From positions 262,001-326,000 of the forward strand of contig CAUYUJ010014192.1 of NCBI GenBank assembly GCA_963575745.1: a DNA stretch of 64,000 nt, given 5' to 3'. The stretch is from Prorocentrum cordatum (lineage: Eukaryota; Sar; Dinophyceae; Prorocentrales; Prorocentraceae). How positions within the stretch are numbered: the stretch's first letter is position 1; each line of letters begins with the position of its first letter. A program made the translations under genes and the position numbers. Below, in pieces: positions 28,616-39,258 of this stretch. The notes beneath the pieces are model-generated. The model had not been told where the DNA came from, did no database searches, and worked only from the letters and a program-made list of their open reading frames with translations.

Positions 28616-29141
28616 GGAAGGTCAAGCACCCCCTCGCCCTTGACACGCACTCTGGCAGAGAAGGGGCCCGTGGTCGAAGGCGTACCTGAGGGGACCGGAC
28701 ACGAGAAGGTGTCCCTGGCCAGCTACAGGCGGTTCGTTGAAGTTGGGCTCGCGCTTCCGGGTAGTTCCCCAGATTCGGAGCGTAGGACCTCCGCGGCCGA
28801 GTCTTAACTCGGCTTCTACATGCCCTTCTTTCGTGTATCAGCGATCCTCACAGCAGCTCGATAACTAGGTGTAGCCCAAACAGAGAAGGCGTCCCTGTAT
28901 AAATACCCGATGCAGCGCAGACAGCACGCCCAAGAGCAACGTCCGAGGACCGCTTGTTCTGGCCCAGGAGTAACAAGTGGTCCATGGTCACATCCTTGAT
29001 TGGGAATGGTTCTGCCGCTCCAGCGCTGGCCACATCCCTGCTTGGGAACGGCGGCGCTCCTGCTTGTGCGTTGGCCGATGCTTCCATACTGGGACCCTTA
29101 CAGCCTGCATCGTTGAAGGGTTGTTTAGAGGATTGTCTAAA
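28616..29141. other. No gene recognised
   Basis: A CATCC-TTGGGAA(T/C)GG direct repeat (28995, 29035) is the only local structure. No supported frame. Confidence 0.4.
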
Positions 29142-29280
29142 GATGTTGTTCCCAACCATCCTGTGGTGTTGGGTCCTCGTTTTGAAGAGATTGTCCCCGC
29201 GTTCTCTTTTTTCCTTCATTCCTTCCTCCTCCTCGCTCCTCCTCCCCCTCCTCCCCCTCCTCCTTCCTCTTTGCGTTTCA
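29142..29280 (+). repeat. Module F and pyrimidine tract, copy 1
   Basis: TTCCCAACCATCCTGTGGTG and TTGGGTCCTCGTTTTG match 36525-36568. Both are followed by a (T)CCTCC tract and then a tandem satellite array. Confidence 0.75.
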
Positions 29281-29712
29281 CCCACCCAGTACAGCGTTTC
29301 GTGGCCCCGCTCCACCGAAGGCCCCAGTGCCACCGCCCGCATGCGATACCCACACTCGTTTCGGCACACCCGTCACACGCTTCGTGGCCCCATGAAAAGC
29401 TCCACCGAAAACCCCAGTGCCCTGCCCGCATGCGTTACCCACACCCATTTCGACACACCCCTCACACGCTTCGTGGCCCCATAGGGAGCTCCACCGAAGG
29501 TCCCAGTGCCACCGCCCGCATGCGTTACCCACACCCATGTCGGCACACCCCTCAAACGCCTCGTGGCCCCATTGGGAGCTCCACAGAAGGCCCGGTGCCA
29601 CCGCCCGCATGCGTTACCCACGCACGTTTCTGCACACCCCTCACACGCTTCGTGCCCCATCTGGGAGCTTCACCGAAGACCACAGTACCACTGCCCGCAT
29701 GCGTCACATCGT
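29281..29712 (+). repeat. 90-bp satellite, five units
   Basis: Unit: TTCGTGGCCCCAT, GGAGCTCCACCGAAGGCCCC, AGTGCCACCGCCCGCATGCG, TACCCACAC. GCATGCG recurs at 29337, 29428, 29518, 29607 and 29697 (spacing 89-91). An orphan piece is at 30955-31005. Confidence 0.92.
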
Positions 29713-29774
29713 CGTGGACCTTCGAGAGCGGGGTGATGTCGACAAGTCCGAGAGAGAGACGAGGAAAGGATAAT

Positions 29775-30420
29775 CAGTCTGAAACACTTGCCGCTGGGGT
29801 TCTGGGTGCGCACGGAGAAGTCCGCGAGCGCGTCCTTCGTGGAATACCTCAAGCGCCACGACGACAGCCTCACGGGGGACCTCCAGTGTTTATCGAGCCT
29901 CGCACGTCGGAGCCGTTCACCTTCCGCACCTCCAAGGTCACCCGAAGGGCCTTCCCGTTCTCGCACGGAATGATCATCACCACGGTGGCGCGCCAGGGGC
30001 GCACCGTGCGTGAAGGCGCCGGGGCGAGGGCACGGCGCCCCCGGGCAGTCTACGGCCAAAGTTTTTGGGCGCGAGCGGTCCGCAGCCAGACCTTCTCTCG
30101 GCCCCGTGGACTCTCGCCCTGGTCCGTCGGCTGTCCGGCGCGCTGCCCCTTCGGCCGATGTCGCCCAGGCGTGATTTTGGATTGCGGCCGCCAGGAGGTT
30201 GGGAACGGCAAGAAGGAGGACAACGACTGGCGGCTGGAGCTCTACGCGCTGCTCTCGCGCGCCACGCGCCGCGAGGACCTCGAGTTCTTCCCGCAAGGCC
30301 GCCGGAGGGCTTGCGGAAGCAGCTGGAGCAGTTTGCTGCGCGCACAAAGCGGCGCCGGAGGGAGGCGACGGCCCTCGCCACGGAGCTGGGCTTCGCCGAG
30401 TTCGTCCGCGAGGCTTGACT
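29775..30420 (+). pseudogene. C-terminal relic of a Pif1-like SF1 helicase
   Basis: Plus-strand fragments in order: LGFWVRTEKSASASFVEYL (frame of 29788), then in the frame of 28977 FSHGMIITTVARQGRTV at 29958-30010, VILDCGRQEVGNGKKEDND at 30171, LELYALLSRATRREDL at 30235-30282, then shifted to the frame of 30065 for GLRKQLEQFAARTKRRRREA and ELGFAEFV. T-x-x-x-x-QG-T and Y-x-x-LSRAT match helicase motifs V and VI of SF1/Pif1-type helicases; the usual His of motif V is lost. About 160 bp of unrelated GC-rich sequence separates the two motifs (insertion or unspliced intron). No ATPase (Walker) half was seen. Decayed; family is from memory. Confidence 0.5.
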
Positions 30421-30954
30421 GGAGGAGAGGCCCGCACGAGCCTTGCCGTCTCTCGACGGTCTGACAGTTTGGCCTCGCGCAAAGGACGACCCGCGCGCGT
30501 CGCTGGGACCTTCTCGGGGCGACCACCGCGCGGAGCGGGAATTCCACGCTGCGCTCTGCCCAGCGACTCGCTCGCCCCCGTCGTCTCTCTGCTCGGCGGC
30601 CAGAGCCTTGCCCGCTATCAGCCAGCGAGCTAGCTCTCTCTACTCCGCGCAGCGGACGGCCCGCGCGCGTCGCCGGGACCTCTTCGGGGCGCCCCGCGCG
30701 CGTCGCGGGGGCTCCGCGCGGCGCCGCGCCCGCGGCTTCGGACATGGGCGCGCGCTGGCGAGAAGGGAGAAAAATAACGGGAAGGAAGCGGGCGCGATCC
30801 TCGGGAGGGGCGCGCCGACATCGGCGTCGACGTTTATGCGCGTAGACTCGCGCGCCCGCTGATTCATTCACAATCAGATTCACTCGCGCTCAGACTCGCC
30901 ATCTCTCAGTCTTTCGCACGCAGCCGCATCGTCTTCGTTCGCTTTGCCTGCCCC
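30421..30954. other. No gene; short GCGCGCGTCGC direct repeats
   Basis: CCGCGCGCGTCGCTGGGACC (30490) and CCGCGCGCGTCGCCGGGACC (30660) share their surroundings (CTTCTCGGGGCG/CTCTTCGGGGCG). Otherwise very GC-rich without a supported frame. Confidence 0.5.
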
Positions 30955-31005
30955 GCCGCGCATGTCGGCACGCCCCTCTCACGGTTCGTGGCCCCATAGT
31001 GAGCG
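30955..31005 (+). repeat. Orphan unit of the 90-bp satellite
   Basis: GCATGTCGGCACGCCCCTC and GGTTCGTGGCCCCATAG match the 29.3-29.7 kb satellite unit, 1.3 kb away. Confidence 0.7.
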
Positions 31006-32172
31006 CGGGCGAATGTGATATTCACAACTGCGGTATGCGCAGCTGCATATGGTTGCATCCTTCGCCAGGCTACTGTCACAATGTTTTTTGTTCATGCGAC
31101 GTAGTAGCTCACTTCCAGGAGCCGTGCTTGCTCGGTGGCCTCGCGCTGCTTCGAGTGCCTCCCTGCGGGCTGCGCCACTGCCCGAGACAGGTACCTGGCG
31201 CTGCGGGGATACGTGTACTCGTGCGACAAGCCTGGGCAGCCCAAGGGGGTTTCACCGCCGGGATCCAGCATCGTCCAACCTATCCCCATTCCCAGTTGAC
31301 CATGACAACTCAGCCCCACCAGCCATATCGCTCCGACCGATCCGGTTCGATATCGAGGCCGGCTGGCCCGATCTGGTCTGTCTCCGATGTTCCGTCGACC
31401 CGATGTGGCCAGTTTGTTGCATGGCACTGTTCTGCAGCTTGGCCGATTTCGTTTCCCATTTCACCCAGTTTTCCGATTCGGTGCTGTGTGAATTTGCCAG
31501 TCCACCCTTTTAGAAGGGGGTAGGCCCCGCGAGAGCCGGAGGAACAGGCACAGATATCCACGAGTGTGGGTAAGTCCGCTAGTGTGGCCAAGGCCACGCC
31601 AGTGGGGACGGGGATCGGTTCAACAACCTTCAAGCGGTGTCATCTGTTCTTGCCAGGAGCCGAGGGTCGAGGATGTTTAGGGGGTGACTGAGCGAACGAG
31701 TGGCAGTAAGGGTGTCTGCATATTGTCTCCGGTTTACCCGCGCATCGAGTGCAGGAATTTCAAAATGTCACGCCAGCGCAGCCGGACATCGACATGTCGT
31801 GTCCATGCATCGGGCTACCTTGACCGCGCATCGATCAAAAAAAAGGTTTTGCGGTGTTTCTGGGCGGTTTGGGGGCCCCTTGGGATTTCCGGTGGCCCGA
31901 CTCCGGGAGAATGTGGCGACTCCCATAGGTCAGCACACACTTCTTGGCAAGTGAAATTCAGCATCGGCGCTGGTATAACCAAGGTCGAACACTGGCCCCA
32001 TCGCAAACAATCCCATGCATTCCGGATATGGATCGTTTCGTGTTGTTTGATTCATGGCGTAGTCTATTAATACAGCTGCATGCCCCGCCTGAATTGAGTT
32101 GATAGCCATGAACGGTTTTTACGAAGGCCTTTTTTTTTCAGGAGTTGTTTCTTAAAGTGGTGGTGACCCTCT
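31006..32172. other. No gene recognised
   Basis: Relatively non-repetitive and less GC-rich than its neighbours. Frames to 174 codons lack recognisable domains and are not supported by composition. Confidence 0.4.
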
Positions 32173-32382
32173 TTGGCCTTGCCTGTCGAGCGCTACAAGT
32201 GGCTCGCCATGGCAGCGCTGCTCCACAAGAAGTTCCCCATCAGCAATCACGACGTGTTCGCGATGGTCGAGGAGTGTGAGGACCGTGCTCCTGGTTCGCC
32301 GCGGGGACTGCTAAGGGGAGATGGGGTACTATCAGTGGGTTCCAAGGTGAGGCAATTCTGGCCTCACCTTGCTCACATGTGA
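32173..32382 (+). CDS. Possible short exon, unknown function
   Basis: A 69-codon frame whose first half (PVERYKWLAMAALLHKKFPI, SNHDVFAMVEECEDR) has amphipathic, protein-like composition unlike the repeat translations nearby. There is no ATG-led start (the frame opens with TTG), no homology I can name, and no flanking exon. Could be chance. Confidence 0.2.
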   Translation: MALPVERYKWLAMAALLHKKFPISNHDVFAMVEECEDRAPGSPRGLLRGDGVLSVGSKVRQFWPHLAHM

Positions 32383-32479
32383 ATGTCACGTTCCTTCAGA
32401 GGCATATGGGGCTGAAGCATCAGGGCGAAGTGGGTACCGCCCACTTGGCGGAGACACGTGACCCCCTTGATGCACTTGG

Positions 32480-32800
32480 GTCACTTGTGCTGACCCACGT
32501 CGGGGGCCTCCTGGAGGCAGTTTTGATGCCTCCGGGGGCGTGGCTCCAGGGCATCTTGGAGCCCCTTTCTGTCCTCTCTGGGGCATCTCGGGGCCTCGTG
32601 GGTGCCTCTTTGTCGCCTCGCCACTTTGGGGCGTGGAGCTCGGAGTTCCCGTTCGCGTTCCCCCTCTTGGGCCCTTCTTGGGGCCGCCTTGGAGCCATCT
32701 GGAGCCGTCTCCGGCGCTTTTTGGGCAGTCTGAGGTCCTTCTTGGGGCCCTCTTGGGGGCTTCTGAGGCCGCCTTGGGGCGGTCTTGCTGAATGGGGATT
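32480..32800 (+). repeat. K-type TCTTGGGGCC minisatellite
   Basis: Degenerate GGGGCATCTTGGAGCC, CTCGGGGCCTCGTGGG and TTCTTGGGGCCCTC units, followed by (TTG)n. Confidence 0.8.
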
Positions 32801-32815
32801 CCGCGATGCGGATTC

Positions 32816-32962
<147 letters not shown>

Positions 32963-32964
32963 CC

Positions 32965-33165
32965 ACCCGCAACCCGCCCCGCGACCCACCCTGCGACCCA
33001 CCCGCGACCCACCCGCGACCCACCCGCGACCCACCCCGCGACCCACCCCGCGACCCACCACGCGACCCACCACGCGACCCACCCTGCGACCCACACGCGA
33101 CCCACCCGCGACCCACCCGCGACCCACCCCGCGACCCACCCCGCGACCCACCTTCGACACAAACC
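32965..33165 (+). repeat. CGCGACCCACC minisatellite
   Basis: About 18 units of 10-12 bp, CGCGACCCACC. Same sequence as 20050-20225 in the opposite orientation. Confidence 0.93.
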
Positions 33166-33625
33166 ATGTTCAAGGTACAAACCGCCATCTTCGGCGCCTG
33201 CGGCGGGCTTTTTTTGCATTCATTCCAGGTGGAGAGCTCGCGACCCACCCCGCGACCAACTCGCGACGCAAACCACGTTCAGGATACAAACCACATTTTT
33301 CGGCGCCTGCGGCGGGCATCTTTTGCATTCGTTTCAGGTGGAGGGCCCGCGGCCAACCCGCGACCACGTTCAGGGTACAAACAAAATTGTTCGGCGCCTG
33401 CGGCGGGCATCTTTTGCATTCGTTCCCCGTGGAGAACCCGCGGCACACCCGCGACCCAAACCACGTTCAGTGTACAAAACAATTTTTTCGGCGCCTGCGG
33501 CGGGCTGCCTTTGCATTCCTTCCATGTGGAGGTGGAGAGCCCGCGACCCACCCGCGACCCCAACCACGTTCACTGAACAAAACAATGCCGCACAAGCGCG
33601 GCGGCGGATTTTTGCATGCCGTCTG
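33166..33625 (+). repeat. ~100-bp tandem repeat with CGGCGCCTGCGGCGGGC
   Basis: Units of CCACGTTCAGGGTACAAAC, TTCGGCGCCTGCGGCGGGC, CTTTTGCATTCGTT and GGTGGAGGGCCCGCG. CGGCGCC recurs at 33192, 33301, 33392 and 33489. The end of each unit carries CGCGACCCACCCGCGACC, linking it to the preceding array. Confidence 0.9.
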
Positions 33626-33654
33626 AGCCCGCAACGACCTCTTCAAGCCCCGCG

Positions 33655-34520
33655 CATACACACCAGCCAGTCCAGCAACTTTGCCCTGGCGAGTTGCCTT
33701 GATCAGAGAAGTCGGGGAGCATGAAGTGGAAAAAAGGATTACGTTGCCGTTATCTTGGGAAAGGAGTGGGAGGCAGGAGTAAACAGGGGACGAGGCGGAC
33801 GCGGAAGAAGAGAGGATGTAAGGATAATGTGGAGAAAGAGGAGGAGGAGGAGCAGGAGGACGAGGAGGGGGAGGAGGGGGAGGAGGGGGAGGAGGAGGAC
33901 GAGGAGGGGGAGGAGGGGGAGGAGGGGGAGGAGGATGATGATGGACGACAATGGGAGGACGATGATGGAGGCCGATGAGGGGGAGGACGACAATGGGAGG
34001 AAAATGATGGAAGGACGAGAGGGGGAGAGGGAGGACGAGGAAGAAGAGGAGGAGGACGAGGTGGAGGAGGATGACGATGACGATGAGGACGAGGACGAGG
34101 AGAGGAAGAGGAGTAGGAGGAGGAGGAGGAGGAGGAGGAGAGCGCCATCGACAGGGAAGATGGGGGCCACGAGGTCCGCGGGCTCGACGACGCCCGCGTC
34201 ACCCGCGCCCGCCCCCTCACTCTTATCCGCAATTGCGGGGTGCTACGGTATAGGCATATCTTGGGAGGGATATTGGGACTCTCTTGGGGCGTCGCCAAGG
34301 CTTCTCCGGCAGTCTTTGGGCCATGGTGGGCGTCTTGGGAAGCTTTGCGGCCATCTCGGAGGTGTCTTGGACTCCCCAGGATCTTCTCGGGGCTCTCTTG
34401 ACCCGTTTGGGGGCCTTCCTGCGTGGGGAATTGTTCCAGAGGCCTACGCGGAACACCCTGAGAGCGCCTGGATGCGCCCAAGACCGCCCAGGCATTTCGT
34501 GGCTGGGCCCTAAAGAATCT
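33655..34520 (+). repeat. Composite repeat K, copy 2
   Basis: CACACCAGCC, GCGAGTTGCCTTGATCAGAG, GGGGAGCATG, then (GAG/GAC)n at 33835-34140 and a TCTTGGG minisatellite at 34255-34510. Confidence 0.75.
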
Positions 34521-34754
34521 AACCATCTTTTCAGAACAGCATGACCTCTTAGAACTGAAGGAGTCTTGGTGCAGTCCTTTCCGTGCTGAAGGCAGGGCAC
34601 CTTGGCATCCACTGATGACCCCTATCCCCTTAGCAGCCCACGCGTCGATGCAATCCGGCGCCGACACAATCACGGGGCCGCTCGCGATCTCAGTTGGTGG
34701 GATTCCAGTCCGCGCCTGTTCTCGAGATCTGGGTCATAAGGCGCTCTTCAGTGG

Positions 34755-35010
34755 AGACCCATGCCAAGCAACACCTTCCTTGCCTCCAGGGTGCCCCGGG
34801 TTTCTTGGGTTTCGATGGTTCTGCTGTGGCAAGCGTGACGCTCCCACACCAAAAGTCAATGGACGTCCTGGGGACACTGGGTTGAGCTTCTTCTTGGAGG
34901 TTCTTTTTGTCGACTGGCTTCCACTGTATGTTAACCATGCTGACCAGTGAAACTCATGCAATTGGTCCAGGGAAGAAAGGGCGCGGCGCCCAGGCGAGAT
35001 CCTGTGGTCG
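34755..35010 (-). repeat. Dispersed repeat R1, copy 2
   Basis: Homologous to 222-460. The minus frame 34690-34938 (MVNIQWKPVDKKN, SIDFWCGSVTLATAEPSKPK) is open and protein-like, while copy 1 is broken at the same places. It may be a remnant of a retroelement 3' coding end. No domain recognised. Confidence 0.65.
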
Positions 35011-35863
35011 GACCCCTACTGTAGGACGGGCCTGGGAGCCGGCCTCTCAGGTCCTTGCCGGGGGCGCGGAGGCGACCGCGCGGAGCGTGCGGCGCGACCT
35101 GGGGCCGCGGGAGATCTTCTCATTCCAAGGCCGCCTCGCGAGGGCGCGAGGGCGATCTCGCACATTCCGTCGGCGAGCCTGGGGGGGAAGCGAGAAGGAG
35201 AAGGCCTTCTCAGGAGGCTCGGACGCCCCACCGCCGTCCGAGAAGCCTTCGAAGCCTTCCCCGAAGACACGGAGAGCTCCTCGGGAGGCGCGAGGCCTTC
35301 TGAGAAGCCCCGCCGCCGTCTGAGAGGGCCTTCTTCTCACTTCCCCCCTTCGCTCGGCGCCGAGCATGTGGGCGCGACGTGCAAAGTCATGTGGTCGGAC
35401 TTTCGATCATGGACCCCTTGTTGAACGCAACCATCCAGATTTCGCGTCGAGAGCAGCCGACGACTGCCTTCGGAACCGCCGAAGATTGCCGACGGCCGTC
35501 AGGGAAGAGGCGCTGGAGATCGCCAGGAGACCGCCGGAGACCGTCGAAAAGGCCACCGTCGGAAGGCCGCCGAAGTCCGCCCAAGGCCGCTGGGCAGCGA
35601 GGGGAGTCCATGGTCGAACGCGTCGAGGTGGCCCGGGTGTGGCGGTGGCTGCGGCGGACGGTGGCATTGACGCGTTGTCGTGCTGAATTATCGTGGGGTC
35701 GCTTGAGGCCTGAGCCGTCGGGTGAACGAAGAGTCAACAAAAAGACACGGCAGCCTCCGGACCGGACCGGATATCTGCGAGAGGCCTGAGAGACCTGACT
35801 TTCGAGTGATTGAAGAGCCTGGGGAGAGGCGAGATGGTGCCGTGAAGTCTTGGACGCCCACGT
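35011..35863. other. No gene; CCTTCTGAGAAGCC-like inverted words
   Basis: 35190-35340 carries repeated GAAGGCCTTCTCAGGAGGC, GAGAAGCCTTCGAAGCCTTC and GAGGCCTTCTGAGAAGCCCC words, reminiscent of F2 but not alignable. The remainder lacks a supported frame. Confidence 0.45.
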
Positions 35864-35945
35864 TTAGTCGGGCATGTCCCTCTACAGGAGGAGCACTTGG
35901 AAATAGTAAACAAAAATATCAGGGGACGATTCTTCAATTATTTTG

Positions 35946-35987
<42 letters not shown>

Positions 35988-36036
35988 CATCTGTGGTATT
36001 TGTTGTCCAAAATCCGCCTGTAGGGGGCCGACCTGA
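35864..36036 (+). mobile_element. F1 TIR element, copy 5, with internal (TA)n
   Basis: Left TTAGTCGGGCATGTCCC and CTCTACAGGAGGAG, interior ATCAGGGGACGATTC, a (TA)n run at 35948-35985, right AAATCCGCCTGTAGGGGG and CCGACCTGA. The ACATG part of the right TIR is deleted. Confidence 0.85.
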
Positions 36037-36295
36037 AGGCCCAGGCATAGAGGGAGGGAGGCCCGCCCTGTGCCGGGCCGACGCCCAGGCGAAGATGGGC
36101 GCTACCGGAGAGCCGACGTCGTGCTTGTCGAGCGTGCGGCAAGGGAGCGGGACCTAAATTCAGGTCGGGCCTGTCCCCTTGGCATCGCTCGGACGTGTGC
36201 ATTTTTCCCTCGGCGAGGACTATCGAGGAGCATCCTTGATCATTTGGCGAGAAAACCACGCACGAAACCGACAAAGACAGGGAATGGACGTTCGA

Positions 36296-36462
36296 GCGAT
36301 GGCGAGGTCCCTCCACAGGAGGAGTATTCAAACATAGGAGCGAAAAAACAAACATTGCCTGGGGAAGCTTTTTTACTTCGTTGTATAGTATCTGGCATTG
36401 TTCGACGACGTTTTTGCTGTTCCGTCCAAGATCCGCATGTAGGGGGACACGCCCGACCTAGA
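36296..36462 (+). mobile_element. F1 TIR element, copy 6
   Basis: Left end decayed to GAGGTCCCTCCACAGGAGG and AGTATTC; right end GATCCGCATGTAGGGGGACA and CGCCCGACCTAG intact. Confidence 0.75.
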
Positions 36463-36464
36463 CG

Positions 36465-36524
36465 CAAGTCGGGCCTGTCCCTCTACAGGGAATCTCCCAA
36501 ATAGTCAAACAATAGTCGAAAGAC
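36465..36524 (+). mobile_element. F1 TIR element, copy 7 (left end only)
   Basis: CAAGTCGGGCCTGTCCC, CTCTACAGGGAATC and AATAGTCAAACAATAGTC, then abrupt change to module F. It abuts copy 6 head to tail. Confidence 0.75.
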
Positions 36525-36653
36525 GGTTTATTCCCAACCCTCCTGTGGTGTTGGGTACTCGTTTTGGATGGAGCAGTGTGGTCTCCACCTCTCCTCCTCT
36601 CCTCCTTCTCTCTTGTCTCCTGTGTTCCCTTCTCCTCTTCTCTCGTGCAGTCG
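36525..36653 (+). repeat. Module F and pyrimidine tract, copy 2
   Basis: TTCCCAACCCTCCTGTGGTG and TTGGGTACTCGTTTTGG, then CCTCTCCTCC..TTCTCTCGTGCAG. The tract ending in CAG resembles a 3' splice site, but no exon follows, only the 103-bp satellite. Confidence 0.7.
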
Positions 36654-37700
36654 GGCTGCGATTTGCGCAATTGTCGCCACTTTCGTGGGCCCCTGGGAGG
36701 CCCAGCGGAGGTACGTCATACGCGGACCACCTCGGGACCTCGCCGCCCCTTGGGGGCTTGCGATCTGCGCAATTGTGGCCACGTTCGCGGGCCCCTGGGA
36801 GGCCCAGCGGAGGTACGTCATACGCGGACCACCTCGGGACCTCGCCGCCCTTTGGGGGGTTGGCGATCTGCGCAATTGTCGCCACTTTCGTGGGCTCCTT
36901 GGAGGCCCAGCGGCGGTACGTCATACGCGGACCACCTCGGGACCTCGCCGCCCCCTGGGGGGCTGGCGATCTGCGCAACTATCGCCACGTTCGTGGGCTC
37001 CTGGGAGGCCCAGCGGAGGTACGTCATACGCGGACCACCTCGGGACTTCGCCGCCCTTTGGGGGGCTGGCGATCTGCGCAATTGTCGCCACTTTCGTGGG
37101 CTCCTGGGAGGCCCAGCGGAGGTACGTCATACGCGGACCACCTCGGGACTTCGCCGCCCTTTGGGGGGCTGGCGATTTGCGCAATTGTCGCCACTTTCGT
37201 GGGCCCCTGGGAGGCCCAGCGGAGGTACGTCATACGCGGACCACCTCGGGACCTCGCCGCCCCTTGGGGGCTTGCGATCTGCATACTTGTCGCCACGTTC
37301 GTGGGCTCCTGGGAGGCCCAGCCGAGGTACGTCATACGCGGACCACCTCGGGACTTCGCCGCCCTTTGGGGGGCTGGCGATCTGCGCAATTGTCGCCACT
37401 TTCGTGGGCTCCTGGGAGGCCCAGCGGAGGTACGTCATACGCGGACCACCTCGGGACCTCGCCGCCCCCGGGGGGGCTTGCGATCTGCGCAACTGTCGCC
37501 ACGTTCGTGGGCTCCTGGGAGGCCCAGCGGAGGTACGTCATACGCGGACCACCTCGGGATCTCGCCTCGTTTGGGGGGGCTTGCGATCTGCGCAATTGTC
37601 GCCACGTTCGTGGGCTCCTTGGAGGCCCAGCGGAGGTACGTCATACGCGGACCACCTCGGGACCTCGCCCCCCCCTGGGGGGCTTGCGGTCTGCGCGTTT
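36654..37700 (+). repeat. 103-bp satellite, about ten units
   Basis: Unit: GCGATCTGCGCAATTGTCGC, CACTTTCGTGGGCTCCTGGG, AGGCCCAGCGGAGGTACGTC, ATACGCGGACCACCTCGGGA, CCTCGCCGCCCCTTGGGGG. Period 103 bp, high identity between units. Because 103 is not a multiple of three, each plus frame cycles through the same three peptides and all three stay open for over 1 kb (387-446 codons). These are not genes. Confidence 0.97.
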
Positions 37701-38015
37701 CTTTCAACGCCCTTGTGTTTCCATGTTGTAGATTTGCCATTCCTCTTCTTGCTGCGCTTTTCTGAAATCACTGAGGGGTGCTCTTCTTGCGCACTGCGGG
37801 CCGTTCAGAATGCCAGTCAACATCGAGTGGTCCTGAGTATAATCGGCGCTGGGCGCGTGGAAGACGAGCTTTCGGCGTGGACCGACGTTCTCAAATCGCG
37901 ATGATGATAGCAGGTGCGCCCGCCTGTTTTGCTCCACTTCGTCAGCTGCGTTTGCGGCAAACCTTCTCATGGTGCGCGCGCGCGCTGCTGACCCTGGTGC
38001 GCGGGATCCCCTTTC
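37701..38015. other. No gene recognised
   Basis: No motif or supported frame. Confidence 0.4.
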
Positions 38016-38460
38016 CATCGGCGGCTAGCCCCTGAGGTCTGGACCTCGCGTCCTGCGCATTTTGGAAGGGGGGGCATGTTATTTGTTGGTGGGTGGGCCC
38101 GTGATGCCACTGATCATTGTGCCAGTGGGCTGCTTACTTCGAGGCCCCCCCCCGTCGGCGGCTAGCCCCTATTGTTTGGGCCCTGGTGTCCTGCGCCTTT
38201 GGCGGGTGGGGCGTTCGCGTGTTGGTTGGCCTTTTGTTGCTGCGATCAAAGGCGCCAGCGATCAGCTTGCATCGCCCCCCCCCCTCCATCGGCGGCTAGT
38301 CCCTAACGTCTGGATTTTGGCGTCCTGCATTTTTTTTCGTGTGTGTGTGTGTGTGGGTGGGGGGGCGGCTGCGTATGTTGGTGGGCCAATGTGGGCCAAT
38401 AGCGCTGCTGGTCAAGTTTGTCGGAGGATGCTTAATTTCAGATATCGGTACTTTTGCGGC
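38016..38460 (+). repeat. 135-bp tandem repeat, three units
   Basis: CGGCGGCTAGCCCCT recurs at 38019, 38155 and 38290 (spacing 136, 135), each followed by CTGG, CGTCCTGCG and a GTTGGTGGG or GTTGGTTGG segment. Unit 3 includes a (GT)n run. Confidence 0.85.
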
Positions 38461-39193
38461 GCTGTTGATCATTTTGTCCAGTGGATTGCCCATTCAGATA
38501 GCTGGTCCTTCGTTGGAGTGTTCGAGCTGATGGGTTGCCCGCCTGAGCGATGGTTCTGACGCGTGGCCGTGCACGGCGTCGGGCCCTCGAGCTCGGCAGT
38601 GCTGCCGCGGCATCAGGAGAGTATGAGTAGTGGTGCGAGGCCCCGGACACGGGCATTAACATATTCTGCGAAGTTTCTGCGTGCGCAGTGGCCTTCGCCC
38701 GCCTGCCTCTTCGCCTCCCTCCTTCCTCGCGGTCCCTCGGGCCCTCGTCCGTTCGCCTGTCTGTCTGTGTGTGCGCGTGCGAGCAGCGCAGTGCAGCGTA
38801 GCGTGCTTATGTGCTTGTTTTCTTCGAGTGGTCCCCATGATACGACACACCTCTGGCTCATCAGATGCGTCCTCCTCCTCCTCCTCCTCCTCCTCCTCCT
38901 CCTCGGCCTCCTCCCTCCTCTCCCCATTTAGGTCACCCCTCATTACCACCCTCCCGATACTGTTTCTCGGTGTTCCTCTTTTTTTGGCGTGTCCCCCGAG
39001 ACTGCTTCTCGGCGGCGACTTTTGATGCCTGCTTTCGCCGGCCCAGGATGCAGGCAAACCGATGGGCGACGGGGGCAGGGCTCCGAATGCGCCGAGCATG
39101 TGGCGACATAAGAACCTTACTCCCGCATCCCATCGATTCAGGTGAGCGTTTTTTGCTTCATAGGGAATCGTTCGCTACCCAGGCCAAGCCCCA
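38461..39193. other. No gene; (TCC)n at 38867-38925
   Basis: The microsatellite is the only recognisable feature. Frames are short or repeat-derived. Confidence 0.5.
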
Positions 39194-39258
39194 CCCACAC
39201 ACACACACACACAGTCACACACACAGTCACACACACAGTCACACACACACACACACCT
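39194..39258 (+). repeat. (CACACAGT)n / (CA)n microsatellite
   Basis: ACACACACAGTCACACACAC repeats. Confidence 0.93.

Noticed and set aside
36600-36653. 3' splice site (pyrimidine tract ending CAG)
   Set aside because: No exon follows; the downstream DNA is a satellite. Kept only as an observation under module F.
36654-37700. CRISPR-like regular repeat spacing
   Set aside because: Units are contiguous and near-identical with no variable spacers, repeat length is 103 bp, and the context is eukaryotic.
36564-37904. 446-codon frame (and 406- and 387-codon frames overlapping it)
   Set aside because: All three are translations of one 103-bp satellite in different phases.
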